Assembly (NCBI GenBank): GCA_900472395.1
Contig: UCHV01000010.1
Coordinates: forward strand, 62,001 to 126,000
DNA: 64,000 bases
Origin: Hyphomicrobiales bacterium
Lineage (GTDB): Bacteria; Pseudomonadota; Alphaproteobacteria; Rhizobiales; Rhizobiaceae
Reading direction: 5' to 3'
Shown: piece by piece, positions 8,803 to 17,355 of the stretch
Layout: every line of letters begins with the position of its first letter
Numbering within the stretch: the first letter of the stretch is position 1
Made by a program: the position numbers and the translations under genes
Notes under the pieces: model-generated
What the model was told of the DNA's origin: nothing
The model's database searches: none
What the model saw: only the letters and a program-made list of their open reading frames with translations

Positions 8803-10179
8803 ATGCTGTCCAATTCTCTTGTCGAACTCGATCGCCGTCACCTTATCCATCCGGTCGCCAGCTGGCGTGGTCATGAAGCGGCTGGCGTACGTGTGCTGAC
8901 CTCGGGGCAGGGCGCTACGGTGCGCGATGCGTCCGGCAAGGAGCTGATTGACGGTTTCGCCGGTCTCTGGTGCGTGAATGCCGGCTATGGGCAGGAAAGC
9001 GTCGTTGAAGCTGCCATGAAGCAGATGCGCGAGCTTCCTTACGCAACCGGTTATTTCGGGCTCGGTTCGGAACCTGCCATCCGGCTCGCCGCGCGCCTCG
9101 CCGATCATGCGCCGGGTGACCTCAACCACGTCTATTTCACGCTCGGCGGTTCGGACGCCGTCGATAGCACGGTTCGTTTCGTGCGTTATTACTGGCATGC
9201 GCGTGGCCTGCCGCAAAAGGACCAGTTCGTCACGCTGGAATATGGTTATCACGGTTCTTCCACCGCCGGTGCCGGCCTCACCGCCATTCCGGCCTTCCAT
9301 GCCGGTTTCGGTGTGCCCTACGATTGGCAGCACAAGATCCCGTCGCCTTATCCATATCGCAACCCGGTGGGCGACAACCCGGCCGACATCATCGCGCAAT
9401 CGAAGGCGCAGCTGCTGGCCAAGGTCGAGGAACTGGGCGGGGCCGAGCGTGTCGCGGCATTTTATGCCGAACCTATCCAGGGTTCGGGCGGCGTCATCGT
9501 GCCGCCGAAGGGCTGGATGAAGGCGATGCGCGATCTCTGCGCCGAACTCGACATCCTGTTTGTCGTTGATGAAGTTATCACCGCTTTTGGCCGCACTGGT
9601 CCGCTGTTCGCATGCAGCGAAGACGATATCGTGCCGGACATGATCACCACCGCAAAAGGGCTGACCTCCGCCTATGTGCCGATGGGTGCCGTGTTCATGT
9701 CGGAGAAGGTTTATCAGACGATTGCCGATGGCGCAGGCAAGGCCGCCGTTGGGCATGGTTATACCTATTCCGCGCATCCGGTATCGGCGGCCGTCGGTCT
9801 GGCGGTGCTCGATCTTTACGAAGGTGGCCTGCTCGATAACGGTCGCCGCATGGGTGAACGCCTGCAGGCTGGTCTTCACTCGTTGAAGGATCACCCGCTC
9901 GTCGGCGATGTGAGAGGCCGCGGCATGCTGGCGGCAATCGAACTCACCACCGACAAGGCCAACAAGACGCCTCTGCCGGCGGCATCCCTGCCTTCGACGC
10001 GCATCTTCGATCGCGCCTGGGATGCCGGTCTCGTCATCCGGGCCTTCGCCTGGGGTGTCATCGGTTATGCGCCGCCGCTTTGCTGCACCGAGGCCGAGAT
10101 CGACGCCATCATCGAACGCACCCGCCATGTGCTGGATCTGACGCTCGAAGATCCGGATGTCCGCGCCGAACTTCGCTGA
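8803..10179 (+). CDS. Class III (omega-amino acid) aminotransferase
   Basis: This 458-aa PLP enzyme is of the aspartate aminotransferase superfamily, class III. Visible features are the DGFAGLWCVNAGYG start, LGGSDAVDSTVRFVRYYW, YHGSSTAGAGLT, the PLP-contacting Asp in VVDEVITAFGRTG and the Schiff-base Lys in TTAKGLTSAYVPMG. The pattern is that of omega-amino acid:pyruvate and diamine aminotransferases, which make semialdehydes. That fits the GabD-like enzyme at 191. ATG 8803 has GGA 7 bases upstream; ATG 8797 is the alternative. It is followed by an FAD oxidoreductase in the same direction. Confidence 0.85.
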   Translation: MLSNSLVELDRRHLIHPVASWRGHEAAGVRVLTSGQGATVRDASGKELIDGFAGLWCVNAGYGQESVVEAAMKQMRELPYATGYFGLGSEPAIRLAARLADHAPGDLNHVYFTLGGSDAVDSTVRFVRYYWHARGLPQKDQFVTLEYGYHGSSTAGAGLTAIPAFHAGFGVPYDWQHKIPSPYPYRNPVGDNPADIIAQSKAQLLAKVEELGGAERVAAFYAEPIQGSGGVIVPPKGWMKAMRDLCAELDILFVVDEVITAFGRTGPLFACSEDDIVPDMITTAKGLTSAYVPMGAVFMSEKVYQTIADGAGKAAVGHGYTYSAHPVSAAVGLAVLDLYEGGLLDNGRRMGERLQAGLHSLKDHPLVGDVRGRGMLAAIELTTDKANKTPLPAASLPSTRIFDRAWDAGLVIRAFAWGVIGYAPPLCCTEAEIDAIIERTRHVLDLTLEDPDVRAELR

Positions 10180-10259
10180 ACCCGATCCGATCCTGTTGCT
10201 GCCGTGACCATGCCCCGGTCCCGCGCCAATCACACCGCCCGAATTGTCCGGAGAGATTT

Positions 10260-11588
10260 ATGCCCGCGCCCCTGATGACGATTGCTACCGGAAACGATCT
10301 GCCGGCCCGCGCCGATGTGGTGGTGATCGGAGGCGGCATCGTCGGCACTTCCATCGCCTACTACCTGGCGCGATCGGGCGTCCGTGTCGTGCTTCTGGAA
10401 AAGGGCCGGATCGGTGCCGAACAATCCAGCCGTAACTGGGGCTGGTGCCGCCAGCAGAACCGCGATGCCCGCGAACTGCCGATGGCGACCAAAAGTCTTG
10501 AACTCTGGGATACCCTGGCTGCCGAGGTTGGCGAGGATGCCGGGTTTCGCCGTTGCGGCTTGACTTATCTTTCCGACAGCGAAAGCGAGATCGAAGGCTG
10601 GGCGAAGTGGCGGGATTTTGCGATTACCCAAGGCGTGCGCACCTTCATGCTGAGCCCGCAGGAAGCCGCCGAACGTGGCAAGGCGACCGGCAAGGCCTGG
10701 AAAGGCGGCGTGTTTTCACAGGATGACGGCATTGCCGATCCTTCGCGCGCCGCACCGGTTCTGGCGCTCGGCGTGGTGAAGTTCGGCGGCACCGTGCTGC
10801 AGGAATGCGCGGCCCGTGGTGTCGAACTATCGGCCGGCCGTGTCAGCGGTGTGATCACCGAAAAAGGCACTATTGCCACCTCGCAGATCGTGGTTGCCGG
10901 CGGGGCATGGGCATCTTCCTTCTGCCATCAGCTTGGCGTCGGCATGCCGCAGGCTTCGACGCGGTCGACCATCCTGTCCGTCGGTCCCGGCAATTCGGGA
11001 CATATTCCGCCGGCCCTTCATACCAAGGATGTGTCCATTACCGCGCGTGGTGATGGCGGCTGGACACTGGCTGTTTCCGGCCGCGCGCAGCTTGATCCGA
11101 CGCCGCAGAACATCCGTTACGCCAAAGCCTTCCTGCCGATGTTCAGCCGACGCTGGGGCAATCTTTCCGCCGGCAACCTGCAGGGCTGGGGCTGGGGGCA
11201 TGAGACCCGCCGCATCTGGAAGCTCGATCGCCCGACGCCGATGGAACGCGCCCGCATCCTCGACCCGAAGCCGAACCGCGCGATCGCCGAGGATACGCTG
11301 GCGCGGGCACGAAAGTTGATGCCGGGGCTCTCCTCCAATCCTGTGCAGGCCACCTGGGCCGGTTATATCGATAGCACACCGGATGGCGTGCCGGTGATCG
11401 GGCCGGTCGATCACATTCCGGGCTTCATGATTGCGGCCGGTTTCTCCGGCCATGGTTTCGGCATCGGCCCGGGCGCAGGTCTGCTCGTGGCGCAGATGTT
11501 GACCGGCCAGGCAACTTTCGCCGATCCGGCCCAGTATCGGCTTGAGCGGTTTTCCCAGTCCTCATGGGGCAAGGTTTCCGAGTTCTAG
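10260..11588 (+). CDS. FAD-dependent oxidoreductase, D-amino acid dehydrogenase (DadA)-like
   Basis: This 442-aa DAO-family flavoprotein has the N-terminal motif GGGIVGTSIAYYLARSG with VVLLEKG after it. It then has SSRNWGWCRQQNRD, and a C-terminal FAD-binding segment AAGFSGHGFGIGPGAG. ATG 10260 has GGAGAG six bases upstream. It is 80 bases downstream of the aminotransferase and probably co-transcribed. Family members deaminate D-amino acids or oxidise N-substituted amino acids such as sarcosine or opines. It is a second, non-identical amine oxidase in the block (compare 6489-7766). Confidence 0.8.
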   Translation: MPAPLMTIATGNDLPARADVVVIGGGIVGTSIAYYLARSGVRVVLLEKGRIGAEQSSRNWGWCRQQNRDARELPMATKSLELWDTLAAEVGEDAGFRRCGLTYLSDSESEIEGWAKWRDFAITQGVRTFMLSPQEAAERGKATGKAWKGGVFSQDDGIADPSRAAPVLALGVVKFGGTVLQECAARGVELSAGRVSGVITEKGTIATSQIVVAGGAWASSFCHQLGVGMPQASTRSTILSVGPGNSGHIPPALHTKDVSITARGDGGWTLAVSGRAQLDPTPQNIRYAKAFLPMFSRRWGNLSAGNLQGWGWGHETRRIWKLDRPTPMERARILDPKPNRAIAEDTLARARKLMPGLSSNPVQATWAGYIDSTPDGVPVIGPVDHIPGFMIAAGFSGHGFGIGPGAGLLVAQMLTGQATFADPAQYRLERFSQSSWGKVSEF

Positions 11589-11902
11589 CACTCACCGGGC
11601 AGCGGCCATTTTACGATTCGCACCGGGCGGTTTACTTCCGGCGGAGTTGGTAGCTTGCGCCTACTTTTCGTAAATTCTGCGTGAGGCATTGGCGATTTCA
11701 CCGATTTCGAGATTATCCTCGATGTCGGCGCATGGCCCTGCAAATGCGGAACCATTTACCGACAAGGCAAGTTTGCAACGGGAGCGGACACAGCTATCCG
11801 TAAAAAATGTCCATGTTGAAGGCAGGACGTTTTCGTTGACGCTCGTAAAAATACGTCTCATACGAGAGACGCAGTATGAACGATCGAAAAGGAGTTTCTA
11901 AA
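11589..11902 (+). promoter_or_regulatory. Leader/promoter region of the pqq operon
   Basis: This 314-base region has no convincing gene. It ends with the AAGGAG ribosome binding site of pqqA at about 11889-11894. A short inverted repeat CGTCTC-ATACGA-GAGACG lies at 11854-11871 and could be an operator or mRNA hairpin. The 66-codon minus ORF at 11661-11861 has no recognisable features. Confidence 0.55.
11836..11864 (+). promoter_or_regulatory. Candidate sigma-70 promoter of pqqA
   Basis: TTGACG at 11836-11841 is followed after 17 bases by CATACG at 11859-11864, overlapping the left arm of an inverted repeat. The -35 matches 5 of 6 consensus bases, but the -10 matches only 3 of 6. It is placed about 40 bases upstream of the pqqA start. 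Confidence 0.3.
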
Positions 11903-11998
11903 ATGAAATGGTCCAAACCGAAATTCGTTGAAGTGAGCTGCGGCATGGAAATCAACCGCTATGCGCAGCCGGATGGCGATGAGCCTGTCCTGTTCTGA
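11903..11998 (+). CDS. pqqA: Coenzyme PQQ precursor peptide PqqA
   Basis: This 31-residue peptide, MKWSKPKFVEVSCGMEINRY followed by a short acidic tail, is the ribosomal precursor of pyrroloquinoline quinone. The glutamate and tyrosine that become the cofactor are Glu16 and Tyr20, with the required E-x3-Y spacing. An AAGGAG ribosome binding site stands upstream. It is immediately followed by pqqB (20-base gap) and pqqCDE, which confirms it. Its product is cross-linked by PqqE with the chaperone PqqD. Confidence 0.97.
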   Translation: MKWSKPKFVEVSCGMEINRYAQPDGDEPVLF

Positions 11999-12018
11999 TA
12001 CGGCAGAGCACGGGAATA

Positions 12019-12936
12019 ATGGCTAATCTCAGGTTTCTCGTGCTCGGCTCCGCCGCCGGTGGCGGACTGCCGCAATGGAATTGCAACTGCTCCAATTGCG
12101 CTGCCGCGCGCGACCCCGCATCCCCACTCTCCGCTCAGACGCAGTCTTCGCTCGGCGTCAGTGTAGGCGGATCGGATTGGGCGATTTTCAACGCCTCTCC
12201 AGACATCCGTCAGCAAATTCTTCAGACACCTGCGCTTCATCCTCACGCGCTACGTCATAGCCCCATCAAAAGCATCGTCATCACCAATGCTGATGTCGAT
12301 CACATAGGCGGCTTGCTGACGGTCCGTGAAAAGCAGCCCTTCGACCTCTTTGCGACATCGGCCATCGAAAAGGTGCTGGATGCAAATCCCGTATTTGGTG
12401 TGCTCGATCCCGCCCATGTCAGACGCCGAACCATTCGTCTGGAAGAGGCCTTTTCACCACTCGCAGGTCTTGAGGCGCGAATGTTTGCCGTGCCCGGCAA
12501 GGTTGCTCTCTATCTCGAGGATGGTGAGCCGGAACTCGGTATCGAGGGCGAGCAGACGATTGGCATCGAATTTCTGTCCGGTGGATTTCGCGCCTATTAT
12601 ATCCCGGGATGTGCGACGCTGACGGATGCGCTTGCCGAGCGTATCCGCGGCGCCGACCTCGTCTTTTTCGACGGAACCGTTTTTACGGATGACGAAATGA
12701 TCACCGTTGGAACCGGCGTCAAAACCGGGCAGCGCATGGGTCATATGGCAATATCCGGCAAGGACGGCAGCCTTGAGCCGCTGTCGAAGCTCGGCATCGG
12801 TCGAGTGGTTTATGTTCATATCAACAATACCAATCCGATCTGGCGATCAGGTCCGGAACGGGCAGCCGTCGAAGCGGCCGGAATGGCCGTCGCGTTCGAT
12901 GGCATGGAGATCGATCTTGAGCGACGTTCAGAATAA
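12019..12936 (+). CDS. pqqB: PQQ biosynthesis protein PqqB
   Basis: This 305-aa metallo-beta-lactamase-fold protein begins LRFLVLGSAAGGGLPQWNCNC, the standard PqqB N-terminus. It has the metal-binding region TNADVDHIGGLL. PqqB is an iron-dependent hydroxylase that acts on the tyrosine-derived part of the excised diamino acid during PQQ synthesis. It is of normal family length. Its 3' end overlaps pqqC by 20 bases. Confidence 0.95.
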   Translation: MANLRFLVLGSAAGGGLPQWNCNCSNCAAARDPASPLSAQTQSSLGVSVGGSDWAIFNASPDIRQQILQTPALHPHALRHSPIKSIVITNADVDHIGGLLTVREKQPFDLFATSAIEKVLDANPVFGVLDPAHVRRRTIRLEEAFSPLAGLEARMFAVPGKVALYLEDGEPELGIEGEQTIGIEFLSGGFRAYYIPGCATLTDALAERIRGADLVFFDGTVFTDDEMITVGTGVKTGQRMGHMAISGKDGSLEPLSKLGIGRVVYVHINNTNPIWRSGPERAAVEAAGMAVAFDGMEIDLERRSE

Positions 12937-13690
12937 AGCGGAATTTGAAGTGCGTCTGCGCGCCATCGGCGATGCCCGCTATCATGACAAGCACCCGTTC
13001 CACATCATGCTGCATGGCGGCAAATGCAACATGACCCAAGTGCGGGCATGGGTCATCAACCGCTTCTATTATCAGAGCCGGATACCGCTCAAGGATGCGG
13101 CCTTCATGTCGCGCTGCGAGGATGCGGCCATTCGCCGTGCATGGCGAAAGCGCATCGAGGACCACGATGGCGGCGTGGAAGAGGGCGGCGGCACTCGCCG
13201 CTGGCTGAAGCTCGCCGAAGCCGTGGGGCTGGATCCCGACTACGTTGCCTCGAACCGCGGCGTGCTGCCGGGCACGCGTTTTGCCTGCGATGCCTATGTG
13301 CGCTTCGTGCGCGACATGCCGATGCTCGATGCGGTGGCGGCTTCGTTGACCGAGCTATTCGCACCGACAATCCACAAGAACCGGATTGCCGGCCTGATCG
13401 AACATTACGCTTTTGCCAACGAGCAGGCGTTGTCCTATTTTCGCAGGCGGCTCGATGAGGCACCGGTAGATGTCGCCTTCGGCCTGAATTACGTGCTACA
13501 AAATGCCGATACGCTGGAAAAACAGGATGCGGCTGCCGCGGCCCTGACCTTCAAGACCGACGTCCTCTGGGCCCAGTTGGATGCTCTGAACAACGCCTAT
13601 GTTTCTCCCGCCTTGCTTCCGCCGGGCGGTTGGGATGGCAGAGAAGGTGTCATCGGCGATCTCGACCAGCCGGCACTCAAGCAGGAATAG
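12917..13690 (+). CDS. pqqC: Pyrroloquinoline-quinone synthase PqqC
   Basis: This 257-aa all-helical oxidase catalyses ring closure and eight-electron oxidation in the last step of PQQ synthesis. Family signatures include RYHDKHPFH, VRAWVINRFYYQSRIPLKDA and LIEHYAF. I chose TTG 12917, overlapping the end of pqqB, because GGAGA lies about 7 bases upstream and the protein then begins at the normal family position. No ATG in this frame is well placed. The rare start codon and overlap imply translational coupling to pqqB. Confidence 0.92.
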   Translation: MSDVQNKAEFEVRLRAIGDARYHDKHPFHIMLHGGKCNMTQVRAWVINRFYYQSRIPLKDAAFMSRCEDAAIRRAWRKRIEDHDGGVEEGGGTRRWLKLAEAVGLDPDYVASNRGVLPGTRFACDAYVRFVRDMPMLDAVAASLTELFAPTIHKNRIAGLIEHYAFANEQALSYFRRRLDEAPVDVAFGLNYVLQNADTLEKQDAAAAALTFKTDVLWAQLDALNNAYVSPALLPPGGWDGREGVIGDLDQPALKQE

Positions 13691-13701
13691 GGAACAGAGC
13701 G

Positions 13702-13995
13702 ATGAGCGAAGCCATTGCAGTGACCCCGCAGACGGTGGCGAAGCTGGCGCGCGGCGTGAGATTGCGTGAAGATCCCGTTCGTGGACAGAATGTGCTTCTT
13801 GCGCCGGAGCGAGCGCTGGCGCTGGACGAGATCGCGGTAATGATCGTCAACGCGCTTGATGGCGAGCGTAGCCTGGATGCGATCGCGGAGGATTTTTCCG
13901 CCCGTTTCGAAGCACCGAAAGATGAAATCCTCGCAGATGTGATCGCCTTCGTCGAAGAGTTTTCCAAGCGCAGGATGTTGGAGTTGAAGTCGTGA
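13702..13995 (+). CDS. pqqD: PQQ biosynthesis peptide chaperone PqqD
   Basis: This 97-aa protein is the RiPP recognition element that binds PqqA and presents it to PqqE. The sequence LARGVRLREDPVRGQNVLLAPE and the following winged-helix region match PqqD, and the length is normal. ATG 13702 follows pqqC by 11 bases. Its stop overlaps the GTG start of pqqE by 4 bases, as expected for partners that act together. It is a separate gene here, not fused to pqqC or pqqE. Confidence 0.95.
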   Translation: MSEAIAVTPQTVAKLARGVRLREDPVRGQNVLLAPERALALDEIAVMIVNALDGERSLDAIAEDFSARFEAPKDEILADVIAFVEEFSKRRMLELKS

Positions 13996-15125
13996 ACGAG
14001 CATGTTCCGATCAGGCCGATGAGCGAATGGGACGGAAAACCCATCCGTATCCCCGCGCCGATCGCCATGCTTGCCGAACTGACGCACCGCTGTCCGCTTG
14101 CCTGTCCCTATTGTTCCAATCCTCTTGAACTGGAAAGCGCGAAGACGGAGCTTTCGACGCAGGAGTGGATCACCGCGTTCCAGCAGGCGGCGGCACTGGG
14201 CGTGCTTCACCTGCATCTGTCGGGCGGGGAACCTGCTGCCCGCCGCGACCTTGTGGAACTGACGGCCGCGGCGGCCAAAGCCGGTCTTTATACCAACCTT
14301 ATCACTTCCGGCATCGGTCTCACCGAAAAACGCATCGTCGAACTTTCCGATGCGGGTCTTGATCACCTGCAGCTTTCGATCCAGGGGGCAACGCCGGAAC
14401 TGGCCGACCGTGTCGGCGGATACAAGGGCGGATATGACCGCAAGATCGCGGTGGCGCAATGGACCCATGCCGCAGGCATACCGCTTACCGTCAACGCCGT
14501 CTGCCACAAGCAGAACATGGACCAAATGGGCGACATGCTCGACCTGGCAGTCAAGCTTGGCGCTCGCCGTATCGAGATCGCCACGGTCCAGTTTCACGGC
14601 TGGGCGGACAGGAACCGCAAGGCGCTGATGCCGACCAGGGAGCAGTTCCTGAAGGCCAACGCTTTTGTGGAGGAAGCGCGCAAACGGCTGGAGGGCGTGA
14701 TCGTTATCGATTATGTCGGCGCCGATCATCACGCCTCCTATCCCAAGGCGTGCATGGGTGGCTGGGCGCGCACCGGTCTCAACATCACGCCGTCCGGCAA
14801 GGTTCTTCCCTGCCATGCGGCAGAAACCATCCGGTCGCTCAGGTTCGACAATGTGCGTGACAAGACGCTTGAGGCGATCTGGTACAAAGGACAGGCTTTC
14901 AACGCCTATCGCGGTGATAGCTGGATGCCGGAACTGTGCCGGACCTGCGACCGCAAGGCGATCGATTTTGGCGGCTGTCGGTGCCAGGCCATGGCAATGG
15001 CAGGCGACGCATCCGCCACCGACCCCGTCTGTGTGCGTTCGCCGCTGCGTGCGCTGCTGACCGAACAGGCCGAAGCCGATAGCCGGGCCGAACCGCCCGA
15101 ATTCGTTTATCGGCGGCCGAGTTGA
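13992..15125 (+). CDS. pqqE: PqqA peptide cyclase PqqE (radical SAM)
   Basis: This 377-aa radical SAM/SPASM enzyme forms the Glu-Tyr C-C cross-link in PqqA. The radical SAM motif CxxxCxxC is Cys34, Cys38 and Cys41 (HRCPLACPYCSN). The SPASM auxiliary-cluster cysteines lie in the C-terminus (KACMGGW, VLPCHAAE, ELCRTCDRK, GGCRCQ). It starts with GTG in a GTGA overlap with pqqD. It completes the operon. A PQQ-dependent dehydrogenase is not present in this window. Confidence 0.95.
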   Translation: MNEHVPIRPMSEWDGKPIRIPAPIAMLAELTHRCPLACPYCSNPLELESAKTELSTQEWITAFQQAAALGVLHLHLSGGEPAARRDLVELTAAAAKAGLYTNLITSGIGLTEKRIVELSDAGLDHLQLSIQGATPELADRVGGYKGGYDRKIAVAQWTHAAGIPLTVNAVCHKQNMDQMGDMLDLAVKLGARRIEIATVQFHGWADRNRKALMPTREQFLKANAFVEEARKRLEGVIVIDYVGADHHASYPKACMGGWARTGLNITPSGKVLPCHAAETIRSLRFDNVRDKTLEAIWYKGQAFNAYRGDSWMPELCRTCDRKAIDFGGCRCQAMAMAGDASATDPVCVRSPLRALLTEQAEADSRAEPPEFVYRRPS

Positions 15126-15129
15126 AACA

Positions 15130-16701
15130 TCAGGCCATGAGCGGTTCCGCGGCGGCTGTCGAGCCGAGGCGTAACAATGCTTTCTGAGCCTTGTCCGCAT
15201 AAAATCCGCTCACGGGATCGCTTCCGCGCATTGCAGCCGCCTCGGACAGAACGGCAGACGCATCCCGCATTCGGGACAGCGCTATGAGCGCCACTCCGCG
15301 CTTGTAACGCGCTTCGACATGACCGCGGGCAAGAAGGCATATGTCGCCGAATGTCTTGGCCGCCTGACGATAGCGGCGCGTTGCAAGTTCGACATCGCCA
15401 AGTCGCAACATGATGGGCACCGGAGTCGCCACCCGGCCGATGAGCGAGCGATACACCTCTTCCGCCTGTTTCAGATGGCCGCGTTCGAACTGAAGGTTTG
15501 CAAGGCCGAATTGCGCGCCGCGATGTTCCGGCATGGTGGCGAGCACCTGCTGGAATGCCATCTCCGCCTCGACCTTTTTTCCCTCATTATAAAAAAATAC
15601 CGCCTGGTCGTAGACGAAACGGACACTACGCGAATTCAGCTTGCCGCCAAGGTTTGCGCCATCGCGGGTTCTGAACAGGGTGCAGCTGATCTGCCTGTCC
15701 TCGACGCCGAACATGTATTTATAAGGTTCGGTTCCGCGCAGGAAATCATAGGTGCGGAAACCGTCGGCAATCGCACGCCTGATGCAATAACCATGCAGAA
15801 CCAGGCCGGGAGAAGGGGTCGTCCACTCTTCGTCGCGTCCGGTTATGTAGAACAGGATGGCTTTCTTCTGGCGATCGACAATGTTTGCCAGCGCGCCGAG
15901 CGGGCGATCACCGTACCACAGCACAGGCACGTCGAGATCGCCTTCATCGAAACAGTCCATCAGCATTTCGCGTGAAGACTTGATCAGCTTCTCGGTCTTG
16001 TCGCCCTTGGAAGGTTCCCAGCGTTTTCGCCAGAAATCGAACAGGATATCCAGGTCCCGCTTGATGGTATCGTGGTCGGCCAGAGTGATCCTGTACTCGT
16101 CGCTGCCCTCGACCTTCCGCATAAAGCGCCGGAGCTTCTGTCGCGACTGACTGCTCATGTGCCGCTCCAGATAATCATCCCAACTGTCCGGCAGGTTGAT
16201 GACGGGGCATACGGTATTGTCGACGTTCTGTTCGTTGCGGGGCTTGTGGTCCCGGTACATGACCTTCGGCCCCTGCAGGGCGCGGATCATCGCCTCGCGG
16301 CGTTCGGTTGGTCCGCCAAAATAGTCCAGCTTGATCTGTTGCCAGCTCTGGGCCTTAAGAAAATCGGAAAACCCGCGCACGGCGTGTTTTTCGTATTCCG
16401 GCATGCAGATGAAGCCGGTGTAATCGGCCGAGTAATTGCCGGCCATGATGATTTCGTCGACGAACTGGCCTTTATCGTCCCGTTGCGTCTGCAGCCGGAG
16501 CGGAAAGAACGCGACATAGGGTGAGCCGGGCTCAGAGTGGCGAAGGCCGAGGATGAACCACCGCCGTCTGTGGGAGAGGTAACGATAGAGCCAGGACCAC
16601 GAAAGGAAATACTGCGCGGAGGCATCCGCCATGAATACGGCCTGCCAGTCCTCGCGAACCTTTCTTAAGGCCTCCGGTGTTTCGATAACCTCGATACGCA
16701 T
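15130..16701 (-). CDS. BcsL/CelD-family acetyltransferase with C-terminal TPR repeats
   Basis: This 523-aa protein has an N-terminal two-part GNAT-like (Acetyltransf_6) domain over about residues 1-330, with LDILFDFWRKRWEPSKGDK and FYITGRDEEWTTPSPGLVLHGYCIRRAIADG typical of the CelD/BcsL group. This is followed by about 140 residues of tetratricopeptide-like helices (GAQFGLANLQFERGHLKQAEEVYRSL and similar). ATG 16701 has a GGGGGA ribosome binding site; an 11-residue extension is not favoured. Relatives act in polysaccharide or surface-polymer modification. It converges on pqqE with a 4-base gap and is probably not part of PQQ synthesis. Confidence 0.7.
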   Translation of the reverse strand: MRIEVIETPEALRKVREDWQAVFMADASAQYFLSWSWLYRYLSHRRRWFILGLRHSEPGSPYVAFFPLRLQTQRDDKGQFVDEIIMAGNYSADYTGFICMPEYEKHAVRGFSDFLKAQSWQQIKLDYFGGPTERREAMIRALQGPKVMYRDHKPRNEQNVDNTVCPVINLPDSWDDYLERHMSSQSRQKLRRFMRKVEGSDEYRITLADHDTIKRDLDILFDFWRKRWEPSKGDKTEKLIKSSREMLMDCFDEGDLDVPVLWYGDRPLGALANIVDRQKKAILFYITGRDEEWTTPSPGLVLHGYCIRRAIADGFRTYDFLRGTEPYKYMFGVEDRQISCTLFRTRDGANLGGKLNSRSVRFVYDQAVFFYNEGKKVEAEMAFQQVLATMPEHRGAQFGLANLQFERGHLKQAEEVYRSLIGRVATPVPIMLRLGDVELATRRYRQAAKTFGDICLLARGHVEARYKRGVALIALSRMRDASAVLSEAAAMRGSDPVSGFYADKAQKALLRLGSTAAAEPLMA

Positions 16702-16828
16702 GGAAATCCCCCTCCGCGCATGCAGCACTGCCACATCCGCATTCTAAAAGAGGGGGCGGTTGGAAACCATAACCGCTAGGGGTGATGGCAGCCCACCAAT
16801 TCGGGCTAGGCCGCCTGGTGACGGGTTA

Positions 16829-17320
16829 TCAAAGTGCGCCTTTCAGGCGCTCGCTGGCATGAATGAAGCGCCACAACGCCTTGCTGATATCGGCGATCTC
16901 GGTGATGGATTTTTCCAGATCGTGCATCTCACGGTCGTTCATCTTTTCCACCTTGCCGTAACGGATTGCATCGTCGTATTCGACGAGCCGCATGAGCTGG
17001 GTGCCTGAAATGTCGCCGTGTTCATCGAACGTATAGATGCTGTGGTTGTATTTGTTTCGCACCTTCGCTTCGCGCTTCAAGCGGGCCATAGCGCCAAGCA
17101 CGGCCGTGCGTTCCGCCTTCGGCACGGAGCGCCGCTTCGCAAGGCGCTCCACTAGGTCTATCCTGGCTCTCGTGGTGTTAAGCGTCAGGAAGACGATGAT
17201 CGCCGCTTCCTTGTCCACGGCAAGCAGATGCGCGATCACGTAGATCAACAGGCTTTCGGTATTGGTCCATACATAGTTCAGCCGTCCGACGTTCAACAGG
17301 ACATCCGGCACATTTGCCAT
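16829..17320 (-). CDS. Conserved hypothetical protein, helical, 163 aa
   Basis: I do not recognise this protein. It is predicted largely alpha-helical with a basic middle (RIDLVERLAKRRSVPKAERT) and a charged C-terminus. No membrane segment or signal peptide is apparent, and no catalytic motif is visible. GGTGAGG precedes ATG 17320. It lies 35 bases after the membrane fusion protein gene, so it may be the last gene of the type I secretion operon. A GC-rich hairpin separates the two. Confidence 0.6.
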   Translation of the reverse strand: MANVPDVLLNVGRLNYVWTNTESLLIYVIAHLLAVDKEAAIIVFLTLNTTRARIDLVERLAKRRSVPKAERTAVLGAMARLKREAKVRNKYNHSIYTFDEHGDISGTQLMRLVEYDDAIRYGKVEKMNDREMHDLEKSITEIADISKALWRFIHASERLKGAL

Positions 17321-17338
17321 AAATACCTCACCTGCCCG

Positions 17339-17355
17339 GGCCGGTAGTGCCGGCC
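17339..17355 (-). other. GC-rich hairpin between exporter gene and 163-aa gene
   Basis: GGCCGG-TAGTG-CCGGCC lies exactly at the stop codon of the membrane fusion protein gene. There is no U tract on either side, so it may stabilise or process mRNA rather than terminate transcription. Confidence 0.4.

Noticed and set aside
8743..10233. 496-codon minus-strand ORF opposite the aminotransferase gene
   Set aside because: Shadow frame of a strong class III aminotransferase.
11661..11861. 66-codon minus-strand ORF before pqqA
   Set aside because: No ribosome binding site or domain; it overlaps the probable pqqA promoter.
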